Shown here piece after piece: positions 1-5,041 of a DNA stretch of 5,041 nucleotides. Each line of letters begins with the position of its first letter. Position 1 is the stretch's first letter. The notes beneath the pieces were generated by a model. The model had not been told where the DNA came from, did not search any database, and saw nothing but the letters and a program-made list of their open reading frames with translations. The stretch spans positions 1 to 5,041 of the forward strand of contig JABDAI010000069.1 in the NCBI GenBank assembly GCA_013289195.1. Direction: 5' to 3'. Source of the stretch: Verrucomicrobiota bacterium (GTDB lineage Bacteria; Verrucomicrobiota; Verrucomicrobiae; Opitutales; CG1-02-43-26). Position numbers and translations under genes: made by a program.

Positions 1-366
1 TGGTACTTGAGTCCCTTTTGCACATTCTCTGCTCCTTCTAAAGCTTGGTAAGCCAGCCCTACATTATTGAGTGAGCTTGCTACAGCGGGGTGATTCCCTG
101 GAAAGAGTGCTTGAATCATTTTCAGCGAGTCTTCTAGGTACTTGAGTCCCTTTTGCACATTCTCTGCTCCTCCTAAAGCTTTGTAAGCCGTCCCTACATT
201 ATTGAGTGAGCTTGCTACATCGGGGTGATTCCCTGGAAAGAGTGCTTGAAACATTTTCAGCGAGTCTTCCTGGTACTTGAGTCCCTTTTGCACATTCTCT
301 GCTCCTCCTAAAGCTTTGTAAGCCGTCCCTACATTATTGAGTGTGTTTGCTACATCGGGGTGATTT
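1..366 (-). repeat. 135-bp tandem coding repeat, array in the STAND gene
   Basis: Direct repeats with a period of exactly 135 bp: the landmark GGTACTTGAG (plus strand) starts at 2, 137 and 272. About 2.7 units are visible before the array leaves the window. Each unit encodes 45 residues (one TPR), so gain or loss of a unit keeps the frame. Near-identity stops abruptly around 364-366, where the NHP codons give way to an unrelated sequence encoding the first, diverged TPR (YKEAINYWEKLL). Confidence 0.97.
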
Positions 367-3300
367 GCTTTATGAATATTTATTTGTTGTTTTAATAATT
401 TTTCCCAATAATTTATTGCTTCTTTATAATTAAAATTCATATAATAATAATAGGCTCCAATTTTTGAGAGTAAATTTTCTCTGCTGGCAGCGGTTTGATT
501 AACTTCTTTTGTTTCTTCAATTACTATTTTTGCATGACTTACTATTTCCATCACTTGCGCCCAGTTTCCTGGGTTCTCAGTAACATCTGGAAATTCCTCA
601 TCGATCTCTTTGATTAATTTTTCTAAGATCTCTTCATATTCCACCTTATTTTCCTCTTTCATCGCTTTTTTCATTTCTTCTTGTACTATTCGATGACTTA
701 CTTTCATTACCAGTTTATTCTCTTCTTTTATTGTTTTCATTAATGATAATCCTTCCAGATCAGTAACACATTTCTCCAAGTCTTCTAATGTTTTGCCCAT
801 AATCTTATTTATCAACCTCAATGATACTCCTTCCACGTCAAGATATACCATATACTTGAGCAACCGCCAACTTTCGGGCGATTTCTTTTTTAGATCCCTA
901 AATAATAATTCTACTTCAGGGTATATCTCTTCGTTTTGACTTTGACCCCTTTTAATTTTCTCATATTCTTTTATAAACTCATCCACACTTCTTAGACGGT
1001 GCTTTTTCAAATAGGCTACTGTTTTTGATAATCTAAATGGCGACTCACTCACTGTATCCACTACTTCCCCTGCTTCTTTTTCACTTTTTTGCACAGTCTT
1101 TATTAAATAAGATATTGCTTCCTTCCTACTGAATCCTTCTACTTTGACTGGTTCTATATCTTCCAATATATTACTATTTCTTGATGTAATAACCACTTTT
1201 GCATGCGGGGGAAGACTTATTAAATATCGCTTAATTCTTTCTTCATCTTCTACATTATCAAAAATTAATAATATCTGCTTTTTCGGCAGATGTTCCAAAC
1301 CTCCATAAACGCAATTTCTAATTTCTTCAGAGCGTAAATCTGTAGTTGGGATCTTTAAATCCTTAGCCAACTGAAAAAATTCTTCTTCTATTTGTGTACC
1401 TTTTATCCATCTCACCTGCCAACCTTCTTGTTTTCGATCTATTCCATATTTCTCAGCTAACGTACTTTTACCCATCCCTCCTGCTCCACTTATCACAACT
1501 ACCTGTTTTTTACTTAATGCTTCTTTCAATTCTTTTTCTTTTTCACGAATCCCAACATAATGTGCTGTCTGCCATGAAAGATTGTCGGGTAATTGCATGA
1601 CGCGTTCATCTGTTACGGTAACATCCCCACCGGTTACATTCAAAATCGTTTGTGGCCGATTAATACCTCTCTTCCGCCATACTTCTATTTCATCTTTTGG
1701 TACCACTTCCAACAGCCTTCGTGTTCTTTGCCTAATACTTTCAACATCACATCCCGGATTCGGTATTAAAATATTCTGCTCACCATTTCTCTCAATTGTA
1801 TAACTTGCTAGAAGCTCTTCCAATTGAATTTTAATCATGGGTGAGACATCCTTATCTTCTTTCAACTTTTCCTTAAACTCTTCTACTTTATAGAGGCATT
1901 TATCTACACTGCCAGTAGTCAGTTCCAGAACATGCCTATCCTTGCCTTCTCTATATTTTGCCAACGTGATCAGGCTAAACTGTTTATCGAAACTTAATTT
2001 TGTCTCTTGTTCAGCACTTTCTTTCCCTGCTTTTTCTAAATCGATATGCTCATAATACGCCCAATATTGTTTTTGATTGATCTCATTTGTTATAACACTT
2101 TTTAAAAAACCTATTATGGTCATCAGCGTCCTATCACCTATAATATAATCGAACGTACGCTTCACCCCTGCTTGTGCTATCGCTGATACACCACTACTGT
2201 TTATTGTTCCCTTGAGAACTTCCTTGCCTTGATTAGAAAAGTTTTTCTGTCCTCCTTCATATTCTATTCTTGGCCAATCAAGCATTTTTTTACACTCTCT
2301 GGGTTTCCCTGTTTCAGGATCAAATGTTTCTAATATCCCTGATAAAAAATGTCCTTCAACCGATAAAACAGCTTTAATTTTATCACCTATCCTGTCATTT
2401 ATAAAATTTGGTGTTTTACTGATTACCTTTTCTGTTAACTTCATCTTGGGTTCAACCCTATATACCCTACCTACATGCGGATTACAACTATTAGCAGGAT
2501 TAGGGGAGGCTAAATAAGTTACTATTTCTATCTCTTCTAACCTTATATGTGTATCCTTGCTCTTAATATTAGGCTGGAGTTTTTTCATCATCGGTACTGT
2601 TCCGGGACTATCGAATGATACCACTTTTATATTTCGATAATCAAAATAAGCATAACTATAATAGGCACTCAATTCTGCTAGCCAAGCTCCTAAAGAATGC
2701 CCTGTAAATGATAAGCGATATCCAGCTTTTTGCGCAATAGCAATCGCTTCTGCTGTAGCTTGAAAATTTTTAGCTTGTTGGCCAACCACTATTTGACCAC
2801 CCAATATCTCTTCGAAATTCGTCTTCCAATCACTATTTTTACTGAATAGACCTTTTATTATTTCTTCTGTTCCTCTATGAGCTAGAACTACTTGATGGGT
2901 CTTGTCATTCTTATAAATAACACTATAATAACCACTGTTTTCAGTATCATCATAGACACTTTCCACTCGCCAATCTTTCAATTGTTCATTATGTACATCA
3001 AAACTTAAATCTAAGGTAACAGGGCTTCCGGGTTTGGAATTTTTATATGCGTGCTTACTCAATAGTCCATGCACAAAATCAGTTGGATGATATCTGTAGC
3101 TTTTATTATTGCTGATTAATTGAGTTTCTATTTCTTCTGAAACTTTAGTAAGTAGCTGATCTTTATGCCAAGATATGTAGCCCAATTCTCTATTATCTTG
3201 CATCACAAGATTGAGCGCTTCCATATTTTCATGCGTTAATACAAATTCAAACTCCAATGAGTGAATAGTTGGGACATTCTGCTTCAATTGCGAACTTATT

Positions 3301-3617
3301 TCCTCAAAATTTTCTTTTGTAACTAAGATCGGTTTCGAAGCATCTTGAATCAAACCACTTGCCAGACTCGAAAGATGCCATCCTTGGCCATTTTTTTTGC
3401 CTTTTTCTTCCCAAGCGTTATTTTTAAAAAATCCATAATTCCTTCTTTGCCCAGCAACATTAACACTGAATGTTTTTTGGCCATGATTGAAAAAATAGTT
3501 TCGATAGGCATTATGAATACGCCCCATGCCTGTGCCACGAAATATCAAGGCACCATGATAATTATTGAGTATATTTGTTGAATTCCTATTGCCAGTGTAT
3601 AATAATTTAGTGAACAT
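1..3617 (-). CDS. Lipase-like/NB-ARC/TPR STAND (NLR-like) protein, C-terminus beyond window
   Basis: Seen: an uninterrupted frame of 1,205 codons from ATG 3617 to the left edge, with no stop reached. An in-frame TAA at 3653-3651 and no other start between fix this ATG. Domains: residues 1-190 unassigned, without an obvious signal peptide; about 190-430 class-3-lipase-like hydrolase (HRGT 247-250, GHSLG 306-310 with probable nucleophile Ser308, FDSPG with Asp336, GH at His423); 430-685 unassigned linker; about 686-885 NB-ARC (entry VGIREKE, Walker A GAGGMGKST 711-719, Walker B LLIFD 783-787, VITSR with Arg813, weak GLPL-like SPFRL near 860); about 900-985 winged-helix-like, ending HRIVQEE near 975; TPRs from about 1050. 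Known: STAND proteins couple repeat-sensed triggers to N-terminal effectors through NTP-driven assembly. Inferred: lipid or ester hydrolysis triggered by a ligand, probably cytosolic. Substrate and trigger are unknown. Probably cotranscribed with the upstream TPR gene 51 bases away. Architecture is confident; biological role is not. Confidence 0.93.
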   Translation of the reverse strand, partial: MFTKLLYTGNRNSTNILNNYHGALIFRGTGMGRIHNAYRNYFFNHGQKTFSVNVAGQRRNYGFFKNNAWEEKGKKNGQGWHLSSLASGLIQDASKPILVTKENFEEISSQLKQNVPTIHSLEFEFVLTHENMEALNLVMQDNRELGYISWHKDQLLTKVSEEIETQLISNNKSYRYHPTDFVHGLLSKHAYKNSKPGSPVTLDLSFDVHNEQLKDWRVESVYDDTENSGYYSVIYKNDKTHQVVLAHRGTEEIIKGLFSKNSDWKTNFEEILGGQIVVGQQAKNFQATAEAIAIAQKAGYRLSFTGHSLGAWLAELSAYYSYAYFDYRNIKVVSFDSPGTVPMMKKLQPNIKSKDTHIRLEEIEIVTYLASPNPANSCNPHVGRVYRVEPKMKLTEKVISKTPNFINDRIGDKIKAVLSVEGHFLSGILETFDPETGKPRECKKMLDWPRIEYEGGQKNFSNQGKEVLKGTINSSGVSAIAQAGVKRTFDYIIGDRTLMTIIGFLKSVITNEINQKQYWAYYEHIDLEKAGKESAEQETKLSFDKQFSLITLAKYREGKDRHVLELTTGSVDKCLYKVEEFKEKLKEDKDVSPMIKIQLEELLASYTIERNGEQNILIPNPGCDVESIRQRTRRLLEVVPKDEIEVWRKRGINRPQTILNVTGGDVTVTDERVMQLPDNLSWQTAHYVGIREKEKELKEALSKKQVVVISGAGGMGKSTLAEKYGIDRKQEGWQVRWIKGTQIEEEFFQLAKDLKIPTTDLRSEEIRNCVYGGLEHLPKKQILLIFDNVEDEERIKRYLISLPPHAKVVITSRNSNILEDIEPVKVEGFSRKEAISYLIKTVQKSEKEAGEVVDTVSESPFRLSKTVAYLKKHRLRSVDEFIKEYEKIKRGQSQNEEIYPEVELLFRDLKKKSPESWRLLKYMVYLDVEGVSLRLINKIMGKTLEDLEKCVTDLEGLSLMKTIKEENKLVMKVSHRIVQEEMKKAMKEENKVEYEEILEKLIKEIDEEFPDVTENPGNWAQVMEIVSHAKIVIEETKEVNQTAASRENLLSKIGAYYYYMNFNYKEAINYWEKLLKQQINIHKANHPDVANTLNNVGTAYKALGGAENVQKGLKYQEDSLKMFQALFPGNHPDVASSLNNVGTAYKALGGAENVQKGLKYLEDSLKMIQALFPGNHPAVASSLNNVGLAYQALEGAENVQKGLKY

Positions 3618-3668
3618 TTTTGCTATTACTTGTTTTGTTATTTTTTTGGGTTAATCTACTACATTGAT
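3618..3668 (-). other. Short A-rich intergenic spacer and leader of the STAND gene
   Basis: The 51 bases between the TGA of the upstream gene and the ATG of the STAND gene are A-rich on the coding strand and include a run of seven A's. I see no GGAG-type Shine-Dalgarno; the bases before the ATG read AACAAGTAATAGCAAAA. I see no hairpin that could be a terminator and no convincing -35/-10 pair. The simplest reading is a shared transcript with weak or leaderless-like A-rich initiation of the second gene; a weak internal promoter cannot be excluded. Confidence 0.6.
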
Positions 3669-5041
3669 TCATGATTTTTCAGGTGTTCTTTTCTTCCTTT
3701 CTTCCATTCCCATATATTTTACATGTTTTAATATATGCTCTTCAAATGCTTTATGCTCTGGCATTGCTTGAATGCACGCCTCTACTATCGCACCATCCAC
3801 AAAAAATTCTGGGTGTTCTATCGCTATTTTTTTGACTAATTCTGGATGCTCTCGAGTAAAATTTTCTACGACCGCATACGGTTTCTTTGCAGACTTCATT
3901 ATCCCAAGATTTATCGCTTCAAAGCATAGCATCCTGGTCATTTCTATAGGGTCACTATTACTCAATCCTTTTAATTCGCCTTCTAAATAGCGCTGTTCTA
4001 CGTATCCCTTTACACCCCACTCCGAGCCAAACAATCCAACATGAGTCCATCCATAATTGTCTACGCTTTTAACAATATCATTTAAAACACTTTGTTGAAT
4101 TCCTTGTTTTAATGTCATTAGCTCATCATTCATTGTCTGGCGAGAAAAAATAATCCATCGACATTCTGGTCCTACTCTATTCCCTCCTAAACAGTCTTCT
4201 TTCAAGATCGGCCCAGCACCTTGTTGTACGAAGAAATCGGGTTGTAATGATTCTATAGTTGATTTTATTGCTTTTGTTTGTGAATGATTTTCGTTAAATA
4301 TAACTGCATTAATACTATAAGCCTGTTTCAAATATTCTAAAGCTTTATCGACATCGCCTAAACCTTTGTAAGCAATCCCTACATTATTGAGTGAGGTTGC
4401 TACAGCGGGGTGATTCCCTGGAAAGAGTGCTAGCCTCATTTTCAGCGAGTCTTCTTGGTACTTGAGTCCCCTTTGCACATTCTCTTCTCCTCCTAAAGCT
4501 TCGTAAGCCAGCCCTACATTATTGAGTGAGCTTGCTACAGCGGGGTGATTCCCTGGAAAGAGTGCTAGCCTCATTTTCAGCGAGTCTTCTTGGTACTTGA
4601 GTCCCTTTTGCACATTCTCTTCTCCTCCTAAAGCTTTGTAAGCCAGCCCTACATTATTGAGTGAGATTGCTACATCGGGATGATTCCCTGGAAAGAGTGC
4701 TAGCCTCATTTTAAGCGAGTCTTCCTGGTACTTGAGTCCCTTTTGCACATTCTCTGCTCCTCCTAAAGCTTTGTAAGCCAGCCCTACATTATTGAGTGAG
4801 CTTGCTACATAGGGGTGATTCCCTGGAAAGAGTGCTAGCCTCATTTTAAGCGAGTCTTCCTGGTACTTGAGTCCCTTTTGCACATTCTCTGCTCCTCCTA
4901 AAGCTTTGTAAGCCAGCCCTACATTATTGAGTGAGCTTGCTACATAGGGGTGATTCCCTGGAAAGAGTGCTTGAATCATTTTCAGCGAGTCTTCCTGGTA
5001 CTTGAGTCCCTTTTGCACATTCTCTTCTCCTCCTAAAGCTT
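3669..5041 (-). CDS. Kinesin-light-chain-like TPR protein with unrecognised C-terminal domain, N-terminus beyond window
   Basis: Seen: 456 codons in frame from the right edge to TGA at 3671-3669. A GTG at 5018 could be read as a start, but it is the Val of the repeat's ENVQK motif and the frame stays open to the edge, so the real start lies outside. Visible residues 1-208 are about five near-identical 45-residue TPR units (core NHPxVAxSLNNVGxAY), three residues longer than the usual 42-residue kinesin-light-chain unit. A diverged last unit (GLGDVDKALEYLKQAYSI) caps the array at about 209-265. Residues 266-456 form a domain I do not recognise, with the close motifs EHPELV and EHPEFFVDG and a charged tail (MEERKKRTPEKS). 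Known: such TPRs bind peptides or proteins. Inferred: this is the tail of a protein related to the downstream STAND gene, since they share the repeat, strand and reading frame; its N-terminal domains are not visible. It may instead be a stand-alone TPR partner. Confidence 0.9.
   Translation of the reverse strand, partial: ALGGEENVQKGLKYQEDSLKMIQALFPGNHPYVASSLNNVGLAYKALGGAENVQKGLKYQEDSLKMRLALFPGNHPYVASSLNNVGLAYKALGGAENVQKGLKYQEDSLKMRLALFPGNHPDVAISLNNVGLAYKALGGEENVQKGLKYQEDSLKMRLALFPGNHPAVASSLNNVGLAYEALGGEENVQRGLKYQEDSLKMRLALFPGNHPAVATSLNNVGIAYKGLGDVDKALEYLKQAYSINAVIFNENHSQTKAIKSTIESLQPDFFVQQGAGPILKEDCLGGNRVGPECRWIIFSRQTMNDELMTLKQGIQQSVLNDIVKSVDNYGWTHVGLFGSEWGVKGYVEQRYLEGELKGLSNSDPIEMTRMLCFEAINLGIMKSAKKPYAVVENFTREHPELVKKIAIEHPEFFVDGAIVEACIQAMPEHKAFEEHILKHVKYMGMEERKKRTPEKS
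4364..5041 (-). repeat. 135-bp tandem coding repeat, array in the upstream TPR gene
   Basis: The same 135-bp unit as at the left edge. GGTACTTGAG starts at 4457, 4592, 4727, 4862 and 4997, giving about five units before the right edge. Units differ from each other and from the left array by only a few bases. Most differences change the amino acid (for example NHP followed by Tyr, Asp or Ala; MRL versus MIQ; GGAEN versus GGEEN). Towards 4364 the sequence decays into the diverged C-terminal TPR of the gene. Confidence 0.97.

Noticed and set aside
1394..1803. Two plus-strand open frames of 68 and 73 codons (1394-1600 and 1582-1803).
   Set aside because: They lie opposite the NB-ARC region and the linker just before it in the STAND gene; they show no family signature and look like antisense shadows.
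3345..3581. Plus-strand frame of 78 codons, and a same-strand frame of 62 codons at 3538-3350.
   Set aside because: Both overlap the well-supported N-terminal part of the STAND gene in other frames, with low-complexity Lys/Phe/Ile content.
3638..3650. T-rich run in the spacer as a transcription terminator.
   Set aside because: No inverted repeat precedes it on either strand, and on the coding strand it is an A run.
3772..3990. Plus-strand frame of 72 codons opposite the C-terminal domain of the upstream gene.
   Set aside because: Antisense shadow of a longer frame that continues from a clear TPR array; no recognisable domain.
5016..5018. GTG as the start codon of the upstream gene, giving a 449-residue protein.
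   Set aside because: The GTG is the Val of ENVQK, present in nearly every repeat unit, and the frame continues open to the window edge. The gene is partial, not complete.
4364..5041. Regularly spaced near-identical repeats as a CRISPR array.
   Set aside because: The whole 135-bp period is conserved with no unique spacers, and it encodes TPR units in one open frame.
1..5041. Eukaryotic origin, because the TPRs resemble kinesin light chain and NB-ARC is known from plants and animals.
   Set aside because: Two intronless frames 51 bases apart on the same strand fit bacterial layout better, and kinesin-light-chain-like TPRs fused to NB-ARC are common in bacteria. It cannot be fully excluded from this window alone.

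Overview
This 5,041-base window is AT-rich and coding almost from end to end. It holds two same-strand (minus) genes, each running off one edge, and only 51 bases of non-coding DNA between them. Intronless frames, tight head-to-tail spacing and long kinesin-light-chain-like TPR arrays point to a bacterium. AT-rich genomes with many such repeat proteins are typical of host-associated or intracellular bacteria, for example Rickettsiales or amoeba symbionts. That lineage guess is an inference from style, not from any marker gene.

Layout, read in the direction of transcription (right to left). (1) 5041 to 3669 is the 3' part of a TPR protein: about five near-identical 45-residue repeats, one diverged capping repeat, then an unrecognised C-terminal domain of about 190 residues. 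Its true start lies outside the window. (2) 3668 to 3618 is a short A-rich spacer with no visible terminator and no clear Shine-Dalgarno sequence. (3) 3617 to 1 is a large open frame (1,205 codons seen, with no stop before the edge). It encodes an N-terminal lipase-like alpha/beta hydrolase with a GHSLG elbow, a linker of about 250 residues, an NB-ARC/STAND NTPase with Walker A, Walker B and sensor arginine, a winged-helix-like segment, and the same 45-residue TPR units as gene 1.

Gene 2 therefore has the three-part plan of an NLR-like (STAND) switch protein: effector enzyme, NTPase switch, repeat sensor. In characterised STAND proteins the repeat region binds a trigger, the NTPase oligomerises and the N-terminal effector is switched on. 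By analogy this could be a lipid-attacking defence or host-interaction protein; its actual role cannot be read from sequence. The two neighbours share 135-bp repeat units that are nearly identical at the DNA level. This suggests recent tandem duplication or gene conversion, and also makes the repeat copy number at both window edges an assembly risk.
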